Below the pieces are notes generated by a model. That model was not told the origin of the DNA, made no database searches, and saw only the letters and a program-made list of their open reading frames with translations. Made by a program: the position numbers and the translations under genes. From the NCBI GenBank assembly GCA_020091685.1, contig CM034594.1, positions 35,634,733-35,698,732 on the forward strand: 64,000 nucleotides of DNA. Direction: 5' to 3'. Of the stretch, positions 45,779 through 59,300 are shown one piece after another (within the stretch, counting starts at the first letter, position 1; each line of letters begins with the position of its first letter). This DNA comes from Lutjanus erythropterus. Its lineage: Eukaryota > Chordata > Actinopteri > Lutjaniformes > Lutjanidae.

Positions 45779-48700
45779 TACACACCCCATCTGTAGATTA
45801 GCTGATTTGAGCAAATCAACTCAGATTCCACTGGTTAAATGTGCGTGAACGGCGCAAAGCAAAAAATTCACTTTCGCTCTCTGTATGACCACAGTTTTAG
45901 TCCTTGTTTTTTTAATCTCACATTTTGCAAACATTTTTCTGTAACGTGTCAGATGATATTTAACATTGAACTCTAAACTTATAGTTCGTTCTTTATCTCT
46001 GTTATCTCTCTGTTTCAGTTCTACCCCCACAGCCCTTTACTCCTCCACCTCACTTTTCAATTAGAGAAGGAATGGAAGTGAAACATGACAATGAGGCATT
46101 TTTCTATTTCTGCTGGCCGAATAGGAGCAGGCTATTGAATACTGGATGAGAGGGGAGAATATAGCAGAGAACCAGGCAAGCTAGTGGCTGCTATGAGACG
46201 GAAGTGACACGCTCTTCTCTCCTGTGTGGTACGAAACAGAAACGCCCCATTGCTCATTCTCGTCGCGTCCCTCCATTTTTCATTATATCTAACACTACTT
46301 TCTGTCTCTCATCACAGCTACCCCCTCTTGAATCTCTTTTACCTGTCCATCTCTCCCTCTAATCTCACTATCTCTGTGTTTCTGACAAACTCTTTTCCCA
46401 TCTACACCCTCCCCCTTGATGGGCTCTTTAGATTTTTAATGAGCCTATATTTAGCCTTGCTTGGATAGGAGGAATGATTCTGAAGCATTTTACCCTGAAC
46501 AGCATTTCTCCTGTCACCTTGGACATTTTTCCCCATCTGCCACATTACCTTTATGTCTTATCCGTACCTTGTACCACCCCCTCCACCCATCTATCTTTCC
46601 GTCCAAGAGATTCATTATGACATATTAGATGCATTAGTCGAGGAAATGGGGGCCAAATATGCTTGTATCCAAATAACAACCTGTTTTTTCCATTAGGAAC
46701 CTCTTCCTGCTCTCATGTTTTATGGGTGTGTTTGTGTGTGTATGCGAATTATCTGCCCGCATAAAATGCCAGCATCCATATTTTAAATGTCCAAGAGATT
46801 CTCACCATGCCTAAAAAAAGACCACCAGACTGCATGGCGATGTTTGAAAGCCTCTCCCAACTGAAGTGTCTAACTGAGGATTTTTAGCTGGTGGTCCGAC
46901 TCTTGAAAATATTTTTCATCCATCCTCTGCAGTGAAGTATTCCCCAAATGTTACAGCTTATCCCTCTTTGGTATGGTGTTGCCTCTGGGTAACATACTCA
47001 TTTTTGGCCTTTCACACTCCCACAACACATCCTCATTTATGGAGCAAGGACCCCAAGGAAACTAATAGTAGTGTTTTAATTTGTCACATGACTCTCTGGA
47101 GAACTGTAAATGTAAATGCTGTAAAACTGTAAATGTTGCCTTGTAGTAACACACGTAACTCTGTACCATTGTGGAATCCCACTTTGACATTTTTGGTATT
47201 GTGTATTCAGGTTTCTATGCTGTCAACCAATATAAGATATAACTTTAACTCATTTAACAATGGTTTCATACATATTGTGTGCCAGGAAAGACACACACCA
47301 AGGAAAAAAATGAACATAAGAATTTAAATGTAACACAAATGATCAAACACTGAAATGTGACTCATTATGTTGGTTGATAGTTTGGTTTGATAGATTTATT
47401 TGCTGAAATATGCCTACACTCTTTAACACATTAATTCCTAAAGGCTGTTCCACAATGATACAATGCTGCCTGAAAATAACATCTACACAAACAAACTTAA
47501 ATTTAAATAAAGTTCACTGATGAGGCAGTTTTGAGGCAGTTTCCATTAGTGCTGTAATGAAATGTATGCAAATTTTAAGCAATAACTCTTTTTTCATTCC
47601 TTACCATTATAATATGTTGTTGCTTTAAGGTGAAGTACCCTAAAATTCACCCTTTTTTTTTTTTTAACTTGTGCCATGTATTGGACACTAAGATGCCTCA
47701 CACACATGCAGAACAAAAAGAGTTGTTTTTTTTTCTGGGCTGTGAGTAAGTTTTAAGTTTTATATTGAGTGATTCTGGAAAAAGAGAGTTGAATGTTCAG
47801 TATCATTCCCATGTTGTCAAAAACCAATGCTTTGGCCAACCCAAGTATTAATTTACCTTGTGTGGGGTTTGAGGTCCTCTTTCAATTGTTTTTAAAGAGT
47901 GTCTTATATGATGACTTCCTATGAAAAAAAAGAGTAACCAACTTCTGGGGACGTTTTAATTGTAGTACCACTGATGGCCACAAAGTCAAATTGGCAGTAT
48001 TGGCTGACCTGATATGCCACATCCAGGGAATACACAATGCATGACCAATCAGAGTAGACATTTTTTTCAATGATGCAAGGACTATGTTTGACAGCTAAGT
48101 CAGTCTGATTACCAAACACAAATCATTATTTTCCCTCCACTCCTCCTTTGTCTCTGATCTCAGTCAGACATGTCTGCAGCTCATATTTACATTTGAAATC
48201 TTTATATTGAAATTGTGAGCATCATAGTACTTTCTTGGTATTGGCATTACAGGTCCATTAAAGGTTTTTATTGGCAAAATATGGCAGAAATGGAATATAA
48301 TATTTGCTTGTCTTTATTACTGTGTAATCACCTGAAAACAGGAATTGCTGCATTTTAGTTAACTCAGAATGAGCCGTTTATATGGGTGCACGTCCTCTTC
48401 TGAGGAGGCCACCATGTTGCACCACCATGTTTCTACAGTGTTCCAGAACAGACAAACCAAATACTGGCTCTGAATAGGGTTTTCGTGTGCAGGTTTCATG
48501 ACCCAGGTTCTCCTACACACTTTGAAGATTCAAAGTTCCTCTAGAGTTTCCAAACACGACTTAATTGCTTGGTTAATTTTCAACTTTTGTTTCATCCAGC
48601 ACTCCCAGACTCTTGTGATGCCAGTGAAAAAGCAAAATGACAGCTGAAGGAAACACTAGCTGCAGCAGCACACTTATTTTATTTTCTTAAGCCAATCAAG

Positions 48701-48870
48701 GTCTGTTGGAGTTGAACTGCAGGGCTGCTGAAGTTATAGAAAAGAAAGAAATATTACATGTTACTTTAAGTATTTGGACCAGGATATAAAAAAGCACATG
48801 GCAGCTATTAGGCTATTCACACCCTACCTCTTTATTTTAGCTATAAAATACAACAGATTCACTGCTGGAA
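45779..48870. other. Unassigned stretch
   Basis: No gene. 46260-46430 is pyrimidine-rich, and T-runs occur near 47652 and 47727. A 28-codon frame starts at 46807 in a good initiation context (caccatgcc), but nothing else supports it. Confidence 0.4.
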
Positions 48871-49238
48871 AAGTGGATTGAGTGGCTTTCCTGTAGGACA
48901 GCAGGGTTTGAATCCTGTTCTGGACTAATATTTATTTCTGTTAATTAACATAGCAATGGTGCCTATTACATTTTTTAAAACTTTACTTTAATAATTATTT
49001 TCAGTTACAGTTTGGTTAGATTTAGGCAACAAAACTATTTGGTTAGGCTTATGGAAAGATCATAGCCTATCTATGCCATGTAGGTGTAAATAGCTATATT
49101 GGCTATTTACACCCTAGGTGCAAATAGCATTGTTGGCTATGGATACCGGGGTGCTTGTCTCTGTCATGCTAGGCTATAAACACCCAGGTGCAAATAGTCA
49201 CACTGGCTATTCTGACCCAGGTGAAAATAGCATCTGCC
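48871..49238 (+). repeat. tRNA-derived dispersed element, copy 2
   Basis: The head has tggattgagtgg (A-box-like) and ggtttgaatcc (B box, one mismatch, 48904-48914). The body matches 10396-10766: 'ttacagtttggttagattta', 'gccatgtaggtgtaaatag' and three or four 'gcaaatag' units. The A-to-B distance is shorter than usual. Confidence 0.7.
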
Positions 49239-51834
49239 TTAAAATAACTGATAGTGATTGTGAAGGTAGCAATTTGTACAGTTTAAATTGTTTTGTTTTT
49301 TTTAACACAAATGGAAACTTTTATTTAAAAAGTAGAGCAGACAGTAGAAGCTTTCTCTTTCTTTAATCTTCCTTTTTTAAGTTAGATAATTGCATGATCT
49401 ACATTATTCAGGTATTAAGACTAGAAATTTCTCATCATTATTATGCTAATAAAATGCAAAAAGCACAATATTCTTTAAAAAAAAACAAAAAAAAAAAAAA
49501 GCAAGACCCCCTGGACCTGCCTGCATTACCCTGTGACAAAAAGTCACGACCCCACCATGGAAACTGTTACCACTTAAGGTACACAGGTTCCTCTGGCACA
49601 CACACATCCAGACAAATTAGTGCTGGGTGGACGCTGAAGAAAATACAATAGCAGGAAACGCACACACACACAGACACACACATACACGCACGCACTCTAA
49701 CGAAGCTGTGTAAAAAGAATGGTAGATGCATAAATGCTCGAGAGAGAACAAACATGCTGAGGTAGGAAAAGACACAACACAAACGCAACACACACAACCA
49801 CACATGCACAGGGCTTTTCTCAGCTGTTAAAACTGTTATCCAGAGCTGGTGGGGATCAGTGCTGTGCCATTAAACTTTAAGCAGAGCTTGCTGTCAGGAA
49901 ACAGTTCTTTTATCACCTTTGGATACTACATGAACACATCTACTTCACATCCGACCATCTTCTCTTTCCTCCCCCCTTCTCAGCTCTTTTACTTCCCCTT
50001 TTCACCTCGGCTTCACCTCTCCCTTCCTCACCTCCTTCAGATGCCTGCTTGTGACAACAGGAGAGCTGACCCGCGAGATGGTTTCTGTGCAGAATGTTTC
50101 ACTGTTTCTGAAAAGGGTTTTCTAAATGTTTGTAAATGTAAAGTGAAGGTGAAGTGGTTTGACCAGGCCTTCCTTAGTTACTGTTGCTACGTCTGTCCAG
50201 GATTCATTCTCACACTGCAAATTTAACATTGAAACTGGCAGTAGGCTAATTGTTAAAAGAAAAGGTCTTTGATTCCACAGAGAAATAAGCAAAAGCAGCT
50301 TCTTATTTCTACCTAGCTGTTTTCACAAGTTTAGCTAGCTAATGAAAGCTAATGCTCACGTTTAAACTTCTTGACTCAGCTGACAAGCTCATTTCCAGCT
50401 GACTTTTTTGAAACAAGAACCCCGTAAAAAGGTCAGAAACATGTTAAGTTAACGCCTTTACACAACAACGACATGAATAACACATGAATTTGTAAACAGT
50501 TCCAGCTGTGTGTGGTGTGCATTTGGTTCATTGTAATTGTTGTCTCTGTAGCTGTTTTCCTCCTTTTATTACGTAAAACGAGTTCAGTGAAACATGTATG
50601 AAACAAGTGATCCACCATGTTGAATGTTTTGAGTGTGACGTCATCAACAACACAAAGTTTGATTCGTCAGATGTGGAACCACAAAAACAAAACAAAAAAT
50701 AAAAGAAACTATAAGGTACATACATATAGGTTTAAAAAATATAATTTACATGCAAATCTGCACAAAAAAAAATAGAAACAAAAACATGTCTGGTGTGAAA
50801 AGGCCTTAACTTTATGGTTGCATACATGATATCATATTAATGCTAATAGACTGAGGCTAAAGCTGCACCCCAGCAAACATTGGTCAACCATGAGTTTGGA
50901 AAATGCAGTGGTATCTGGCTTGCAGTAAGGTTACCATAGCTGGTACGCTAGTGTAAGTTAGCTGGACATGCTTCTGTTCGCAGCTCACATTAGAGCAGAC
51001 GGTTTAAACAAAAACTGTTTAAACCATTCCTCACACGATTTCTCTTGTGTTTTATGTTTTTGAAAGACTACAAAAAATACACCACCCTCCACACTCATTA
51101 GTCACAGACTATCGCTCTTCTTAGAGTCCCATGCACACCGTTTCAGTATACAAAGCTTGACAGGCCTGTGGTCTATAACTGTACCATTGCTGCTCAGAGA
51201 AGAGGTTTAGCAAAGGGTCAGTGGTCCCGGCTACCCCTGGACCACTGGACCACAAAAAGAGTGCTGATCTTGACAATGTGTTGTTGATGATTCCATGTGT
51301 TGGACGGACAAAACCTGAAGGCAGATTTTCCAAGTTCAGAATAAACCTGCAGGACTTGAAGCATAAAACAGTTTGTGAAGGCAGTATGGTAGGGTGGCCC
51401 AGTCCAGCATAGATGTCTTACATGGTAGTGAATGTCCAATGAGGGATTTATGGATTAAAAGATACAAGTGTCTATCATGCCTCTGCGCCAGAAAGGACCA
51501 GCCAACTTTGGGAAATGAATCTGAAGATGATAAACTGAGTGTAGGGAGTTTGAGAGTGGAGGCAGCAGCATGTCTGCAGATTATATCACTATATTCAAGG
51601 ACTGATAGAGAGACTGATTCAACTGTACTCTTCCTATTATTCAAAGCTGTTTCTGTACAGTTTTTGCTGCAGTTTGGTGGTGAGATTTTCAATATGATGT
51701 TTAAATGTGAATAATTCATACCTAACAGTTCATACTCTGTGACTCACTCAGTATTTTGACTATTCAGTGTGGATATGTGTAGATAGTTAACATCAATAGC
51801 ATGAACTTTGTTATTATCATATGTCATCGCTTTT
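49239..51834. other. Unassigned stretch
   Basis: A-rich run at about 49477-49500, CA runs at 49661-49685, pyrimidine patch at 49955-50035. No gene. The opposite-strand frames at 51336-51719 have no protein-like features. Confidence 0.4.
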
Positions 51835-52290
51835 GTATGTGTGCGTGATCACAAGACCGGCATCTTGTTTGCAGCTAATCTTGATTACTACTTGACTGAT
51901 CAGCAAAATGTTTTTGTGCACATTTATGACAGTATACTGAAAGACCTCCATGATTCTGACTTTTTGAAAAATCTTGAAAAACAAATGTTTAAGGCTCAAT
52001 GCTGGCGACAGCCTTAGCCAGAGGCCTTATTTTTTCAGGTCATTCCATTCTTGTGAATCCAGTATCTCAAGAAAGCCTCGAGGGAATTACTTCAAACCTG
52101 GTACAAATATTCACTTTGACTCAAGGATAAGCTGATCAAATTTTAGCGGTCAAAGATCAAGGTCACTGTGACCACACTAAACACATTTTTTGGCCGTAAC
52201 TCAAGAATTCATACAGCAGAACTTTGCAAAAACAGTTGTAGCAACATTGCAGTAGGTGCTTCACCATCTGGTGCCTGATGGGGACTCACA
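51835..52290 (-). repeat. Dispersed teleost repeat, copy 2 of 3 (inverted)
   Basis: The reverse complement of 2001-2680 and 60761-61687. Matching words include 'ttgcagctaatcttga', 'gcctcgagggaattacttca', 'cactgtgaccac' and 'gcagtaggtgcttcaccatc'. Confidence 0.75.
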
Positions 52291-53035
52291 CTCGCACTAG
52301 TTTGAGATTGACTGAGCACATCTTGAAGAGCACCAAAACATTGTAGGTTGCCAGCAGCAAGTTGTACAGAATCCACAAAACAGTCATTTTTTTCTTTTCT
52401 ATACATTCTGTGTAAAGTCCTTTTCTCTATTTCCCACCATTCCTCTCATGTGTTTCATTATTTATACATTGTCTTGTGTTTAAATTCCCACATTCTGTAA
52501 ATAACATATCCTAAGCTACCAGTAATTTACTTCTAATAATGATGATATTAATAGTCATACAATAAGAATAATTGACATAGATGCGGAATGTGCTGTGTGT
52601 GAAAGTCAGAATCAAAACAAGAATCAAACCCTGTGGACTGTTGCTCAGACAGCCTTACTAATTTGAATTGCAAACTAAAGAACATTAACATTTTTATTAA
52701 ATATATGTGAGGAAAATTAGCCTGCTTGTCTCCTGACTAATAACAGTTTTTCCACTATTCAGCTCACTGTAGTGATCTGAATCTAATCTCCCATATAATT
52801 CAATTACATTCAGTAGCATTCATAATGTGCCCACTTTCCTTTCCTTTGTTAGAAACTGTACTCACTTTTTTTGCTGTCATGTCTCTTTCTTTCTTAGTTT
52901 TTGTTCTGGTTGGAGTCACAGAGGACAGACTCTGACCTCTTGGCTGCAGCATGAACACACATCTACACACGCACATGCACACACACCTTTAATCAGGAAA
53001 GGGATGGGTTCCTTTTTTTTTATCATGCTGCATGG

Positions 53036-53036
<1 letters not shown>
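52291..53036. other. Unassigned stretch
   Basis: Nothing recognised; short CA run at about 52970-52986. Confidence 0.4.

Positions 53037-53069
<33 letters not shown>
53037..53069. repeat. (TG)n microsatellite
   Basis: About 16 TG units. Confidence 0.95.
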
Positions 53070-53075
<6 letters not shown>

Positions 53076-55922
53076 AGGTCTGCATGATGTGGGTACCATT
53101 GTGGGTATGCACGTGTGTATTCCTGTGTGTAAGCATGTGATGGAGGACGATAACAGGTGATCAGGAAACAGGGAACTCCAGGAAATTCCTCAGGGCATGG
53201 GAGAGAGCAGCAGCAGGAATGTGCAAAACACAACAAATACATTCAGAAGTTTGAATGCACGCACATGTGCACATTCAAACACAAATCAAGGTACTTATGC
53301 AGATGCACAGCTGGTTGGTTTTCAGAGGGAACTCTTCATAATTTTGCTTTTTTGTATGCTGAAGTGCAACATTTGTTTTTCCCAAAATGTGTCATGTGGT
53401 AGAAACATCAAACTCCTAATGCAAAGTTAATCGTAAAAGTAGAACAACAATTTTAACTTTTAAAGCCAGATGCATGAACATGAACAAACATATAAAAGTG
53501 AATCAACATCCAAGTTTTTAATTGGATACAAACCCCAATTTCCAAAGCAAATGTGGTGAATACAGTCGAATTTTAAATGCAAGCTGCATTCAGAGGCAAA
53601 AGCAGATTCAGTTCTAGCACCAGGAATTGAATCAAATTGAAAATGTCTCTGAAAATATGTAGTTATTACAACAGTTATTAAAACAGAAACTGGCAGAGGA
53701 CGTGCCTAAGCCCTGTTTTATAAATCAGAATATTTTTGTGCGTAAGCACTTTTTGTGTTTCATATGATTACGGTGTTTTAAGGTAAATCCTACGCTCAGT
53801 TTTGTTAATGAGGCCCCAGCTTTCTGTAGTGGTGTGTGAGTATTTCTTTCCATCTCACCTGTATTAGATCAGACTGAGGCTTTGTTGTTGTTAAACACTA
53901 CTGACCAATTTTCACATATTGTCACAAATTTTAACATATTTTTGTTTTTATTACTATGTTATCTAAATATTAGGTGTTGTAGTAAATTTCTCCCTCCAAG
54001 GATTTATCAACAAGACACCTAAAGACACACTAAAGAATGAGACTGAGGACCATGATAGTGAAATCTCAAACAATAAAATCCCACTATGCCCATTTTTATA
54101 GCTTGCAGGCTTCATTCCACAACCTCACTTTGAATAACAGTGCCTTCATGTTCTGTGGTCAAATGTTTTCCGGCAATGCTGTGATCTCAGGAAGATCAAA
54201 TGACCGCCTTGACAGGTGTATCAGGAATCATGCCGCAGTAACGCACAGGAGATAGAATGATGTATCGGGATAGGAAGGTATGAAGGTGGGTTGGGGGTGC
54301 TGAACTCACCTGCTGTCTGCAGGAGAGGGAGAATACTGATGAGACTGAAACAGACAAATGGTGTGTGAGAAGTAGAGAGAGGAGGGGAGAGATGGGGAGC
54401 TGGGAGTAGATGACAGAAAGCAGAGGGAGGTAATGGTGGTGGTGAAAGGGAGATAAATGGTATGAGAAAGTTAATAACAAGCATTGCGGTTCCTCAGCTC
54501 CGAGAGGAGGGGACAGAAGATGAGAGGAGAAATGAGAGGAGAGAGAGGAGGTGCGAGAAATGGCTGAAATGTGAATTCCCTCTGAGGTCTTCCTCTGTGG
54601 TGGAGGGAAGAAGTGAAACAAATAAGATGAGAGACACAGATACCTCACAATCTTTGATATGAAATAATAAAATTGAAAAAAAAAAAAAATCAAGCATACA
54701 GGCCAAAATAATAACATTCATGAAAACCATAAGCACACCCCCAAGATCACACTGGAAGGAAACTTACACAACCAGGAATACAGAGCACAGACGACCAATG
54801 AAGGAGGAATATTGCAGTGAATAAATGTGTCTGCACTTTGTCTTATCCCGCATGTCTTAGATCAGCCTATCAGGGTTCACATAGCGTTTTTTTTTTTTTT
54901 TTCTTTGGCAGGAAGGCATTGGCATGGAAAGAAGTGAACCTTCTGTTAAAAAGAAAAACGATCATTGCATTGTTTGTTTCTATGATAATTGAAAATTCCT
55001 GTGACCGCCATTGTCTCACAATCTAGCATCGCCACTCTGGTTTGACTCGGTGTGTCAGCCCAGCACTTTGGGTATTTGAATCTAGACTACCCACTTGAAG
55101 GTGTGTCTTGATGCGTCTTTGTCTTCAGTCAAGCATCTCTAAAAAGCTAGTCAACCACATGTCATTTCCTAAAAATGTTTAAAATTAAAAGACCCCTTAT
55201 ATTTTGTAATCTAAAAACTTTTATTATGAAGCAGCAAAGTCGGAAAATGTGTTTTGATCAGCAACAACTTACAGTACAAATAGTAACCCACATATTCAAC
55301 TAGATACTGAAAAACTGAGAGCTGGACTCCCCAAGACTTTTAAAAATGTCTTTCCTCCCTGGGCTGAGTCTTAAAACATCAGAAAAGAACGATCTTATAT
55401 CCCCATCTAATATATGATTGGTTGCCTGCAAAAAATTGATGCAATGACACCAGCATCTTTCTGAAAAGTTCAGAGATTTTCAACTTGACTGCATAAAAAA
55501 GGCAAAGCACTTGAAAAAAAGGTCCTGGGTGCAGCAATTTTTCTCTAGGTGGACACATGCTACTGCAGACACTGTAATTGAAAAACAGGACATGTGGACA
55601 CAGGCCCTTAGTCGACAGCCAATGATCTGTCAGTGGCAGTCACATGAATCTTCCTTCCTACTTATTTGATTTGCACTGTATAGCTGTCTTGACTGTCTGT
55701 GATGTTTTGTAAGTTTGTGGAAAATGTCATATGTGTACTGTATGCTTAGTGTGTGTGTAACAGAGCTGCCCAAGGATGCAAAACAAATTTCAGTGTTTAT
55801 TTACAATAAATTTGTATTGTATCATATTGATTTGTATCCATTTGTATCGCATTGCATTGTATCATATTTGATTTGAACTTTGTTACATAGTGACAAATTC
55901 TACACAGATTTTCTTTGGTGTG
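53070..55922. other. Unassigned stretch
   Basis: 54320-54620 is purine-rich on the plus strand, which explains the 173-codon minus-strand frame. A13 at about 54677 and T17 at about 54886. 53690-53825 resembles an eroded MITE ending 'tgttaatgaggcccc'. 55740-55830 has a LINE-tail look ('caataaatttgtattg'). No gene. Confidence 0.4.
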
Positions 55923-56379
55923 CAGGTGTGGAAGTAACAAATTACTACTACTTTACTACTAACACTTTTATGAGCATTTTGTCAAGTCTGTAAATTTACT
56001 TAAGTATGCATTACACTATGTAATCTGCTTCACTATTTTTAAAATAATAATTTGCTATCGAGTAGAGCTGCAATTAATATCCAAACCTTTCATCTGCATT
56101 TTTTTAGCCAGTGAGGCTAGCCGATAGCAAACGGGCCAATAAAAACCAGAACATACAAACATACAGAAGATTTGGACAAACAGAAACCCCTTTGATTGAA
56201 TGCCTGCTATTGAAAATGAATTAAACAACAATGATTAAAAGTAACTAATATTCTGATTAGATTTTGAGAAGAATACTTCTGAGTATTTTTCAAACCAGTA
56301 GTTTTACTTATAGCTGACCAATATTTCAAAAACGTAACAGTACTTCTTTTTGATTTTAGTACTCTTTCTACCACTACTG
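55923..56379. mobile_element. Tol2-like hAT MITE (tentative)
   Basis: The left end caggtgtggaagtaacaaat and the right end, inverted (cagtagtggtagaaagagta), with 'acttaagta' and 'agtacttctt' words nearby, resemble hAT ends of the Tol2 type ('cagaggtgtaaagtact'). No target duplication found. Confidence 0.4.
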
Positions 56380-56750
56380 GTCTGTTACTGTACACAGTTG
56401 AAAATTAAACTTTGAATAGAACAATACAATAGACTGAAATTCAGTACAACACAATTAATTTTGTTCAGCATGGGGACTGAGTTTAGCTGTTTTGGTATCT
56501 AGAGAATGTAAAAGCTAATAGACTGTTGAACACAAAGCTACTGGATCTCAGATATTGTCAAGACATTTTAATTACATATTGTACAGGGAAAAAACAATAG
56601 GAAAAGAGTAACATTAGTCTACTTTAGAGTTTCAAGTAAGTTTTGCAATTAAGTTTAAGAAGAGTTTGTTTGCAATAACTGTGTTTTTAGGCCTTTGTAA
56701 AATTGCCACCTCTTGTGACCTGCTACACAAGAAAAGATGTTTTTCATGGT

Positions 56751-57215
56751 GACTTGTGGAGGATGATGTAGTTTAACAAGCTGGAGAACCCAAATTCAGA
56801 TGACACCAGACCATGGGGAGCAGTTCAAAAAGATTTAATAAAACAGGAACAAAGAAACAAAGGCTTACACTGGTTCAGGGAGGTAAAAATCCAAAGGTCC
56901 AACGAAACAGAATCCAGAAAGGCAAACTCAAAAACAAGCCAGGGGAAAAATAATACGGATGAAACACGGGAGGGAGACACAGGGGATGCAGACAGACAGA
57001 CATCAAGAACACCACGAACTGACAAAGACACAGAAGAACACAGGGACTAAATAGAGGGAACTAACAAGACACAGGTGGGTAAACAGGTGAAAGACATGAC
57101 AATCAAAAAGAGCGGGAAAAAGAACAAAGACAGGAAGTAAAGACTAGACACATGAGGGAGAACCAAGACTACCAAAATAAAACAGGAAATCAACAAAACC
57201 CAAAACCATGACAGA
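56751..57215 (-). repeat. T-rich teleost repeat, possible LTR or LINE 3' tail
   Basis: On the minus strand it reads tgtcatggttttgggttttg, then cctgttttattttggtagtc, ending near 'gttttattaaatctttttga'. This is a family I recognise as common in fish. A TG start and an ATTAAA signal would fit a solo LTR. Equally it could be the tail of the LINE coding remnant immediately upstream (57216-57470). Class left open. Confidence 0.5.
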
Positions 57216-57470
57216 TGAGTTGAGGAGTCTCTCACCCTAAAGAAAGAAGCTGCTCTGTAGTCTGGCGGTAGTGAATACTTCTGTATCTCTTGGCAGACGG
57301 TAGCAGGGTAAACAAGCTGGAGCGGGTAATGTTTTTAGTGTCCTTTGGGCTCTGTGCAGGCACCTCACCTCACCAATATCACTGATGCTCAGTAGATGGG
57401 TATCACTGCAGAGGCATCCTGTCCTGTACCACTCTGAACTGTTTCCAGCCCAGATGCTTTCTGTCACTTC
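57216..57470 (-). pseudogene. Non-LTR retrotransposon ORF2 C-terminal remnant
   Basis: The minus-strand translation gives TESIWAGNSSEWYRT and RAQRTLKTL. After a frame change it gives LFTLLPSAKRYRSIHYRQTT. The order 'ESI..GN.S.WY', 'RAQ', 'LLPS.KRYR' matches the C-terminal region of CR1/L2/Rex-type LINE polymerases, downstream of the reverse transcriptase. The frameshift and missing connecting residues show it is dead. Confidence 0.6.
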
Positions 57471-59300
57471 TATGTAAAACTTTGGGAGCTAACTGGATTA
57501 GACTTGGAGTAGACCAGCTGCAGTGAAGTTTTGATATATTTTCAGCCAACATAATAACTACTTTGATTTCAAATATGTCCTTGGTTTATCAAAATTGCAA
57601 AAATTTTGCTGACTTCAACATATTTTGGTGAGAACAGTCTTGCTTTGGCAACCCGTTTTGGTAGTTTGCAGGTGACAGGTGATTTCTCAGTAGCAGTTTA
57701 AACATAAGGTCAAGATCAAAATCAAGTATTGCACACATAAATGACTTAACAATGTTTAGGGAACAACACGTTTGGCTTATAGCTTCATCCAGTTCACTCA
57801 GCTTAAAGCTTGAACACCCTGAAGAAGCTACATGCCAAACATGTTCGCTCTGAATAATTTCAGTGTGCGGTAGTTATTTTGATCTTCACCTAAGATGTTC
57901 CTCTGACCGACCAGCACCTGATCGCAAACACTGTCCGTACAGGAGGAGTTTGAATTTGATGTACTTGATGTTGGCCTTATAATTGCCTGGATGTTTCTGC
58001 TACTGACGGAATTGAGTGTACTTGCTGGCATACAGTTGGTTAAGTGCAATCTATTTCCTGTAAAGGAAAAAGGATTGCGGCTATGCTGCTGCCTCCTAGC
58101 ATGCATGTTTTCACCTTGTAGTGGTGGTATTTTTAAATCCATTGGGTTTGAGTTTTGACACCTTTGGGTTACTGTTATGTGTTAGCATCAAACTAATGGA
58201 CCAAGTTGTTTTCCATAAGGTTGTAGCAGCTTTGCTAGCTATAGAGGCACTTACGCTATTTGTATTGGGAGTTGTAAAGCATTACTTTGTAGTTAATTGA
58301 ACATGCTTTTGTAACTTAAATTATGTGATTTTAATGTGTTTCTCTGTGTATTTTAGATTTACAGTACCTTCATTTGGGAGGCAACAAATAAACAGTCTGA
58401 ACCTGAAAGACTTTGTCCGTCATTTAGAAAACTGTTTATCTGTCTGCCAAACTAAACACCAACATTTAGGACTGACCAAAGCGTATGGAACAAACTGGAT
58501 CTACAAAGACATACTTTGCAAAAAAAGGGAAGAAGAAGAGAAAGTTGGCATACGTGATGATTGGAAAGAATGACGAGTACAGTAGGCAGAGAAGATGACA
58601 AAGCTATTCCCAAACCTGCTCTAACTGTCACAAACTCTTAAAACAAGAGTGAGGAGTGTGTGTGAAAATAATCAGAGGGTAGCACGAGAAGATAGTTGCT
58701 GGCACACAAAAACACAGAATATGACACGTACAACACGTGATGGCACACATACGTTATCTCTCCGTCAGCCTCATCTGAGTGAGAGGGAGAGGAGAAAGGT
58801 GGCTAAGTGGCAGGGGAACGGCTGACGCAGAGGGAGGCAATTAGTGTGCGAGAGAAAAGAAATATGAGAGAGTGAAAAAGATCGAAAGTGACACTTGGGA
58901 AGAGAGAGACTGTAAATGAGGGGGGAAGATTTTTGAGAGAGAGAAGAAAGTAGGTAGGTCATGGAACAAACAGTAAACAAGTGAAAAGCGAAACATTAAA
59001 AAACGCAACTGATTTTAACTGCACCACAAACTACACAGTCTCAACAAAAACTGATTATACAAGTCCTCCAAATTAAACGACTAAATACATAATTAGTCAT
59101 TAGTGTTTTCTGATATGATTCTTCTGTGTCTTCCAAGTCTGATCACTAAACATTGCGGTTTGCATCTTGGGGGGGCATGTTGTTGACACCTTCACCCACC
59201 TCAGCCTCCTCCCTAGTATAGACCGGGCGTGGATCAATAGCAGCAGTGCAATAGTAGATTAACTTTACCCAGAACCAATGGGTTGTTTTGACCCAGTGTA
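57471..59300. other. Unassigned stretch
   Basis: 57815-57860 has a 'ccctgaagaagct...ccaaac' motif reminiscent of known vertebrate repeats. 58770-58960 is purine-rich. 58357-58573 is an 82-codon frame after a tttag; no family recognised. No gene supported. Confidence 0.35.

Noticed and set aside
46807-46893. 28-codon frame with good initiation context (MPKKRPPDCMAMFESLS...)
   Set aside because: No conserved family recognised, no regulatory context; initiation-like sequences occur by chance.
54196-54717. 173-codon minus-strand frame
   Set aside because: Reads a polypyrimidine strand (Ser/Leu/Pro/Phe-rich), low complexity, two overlapping frames.
58357-58573. 82-codon frame after a tttag acceptor-like site
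   Set aside because: The pyrimidine tract is weak, there is no donor at a sensible place, and the peptide matches nothing I know.
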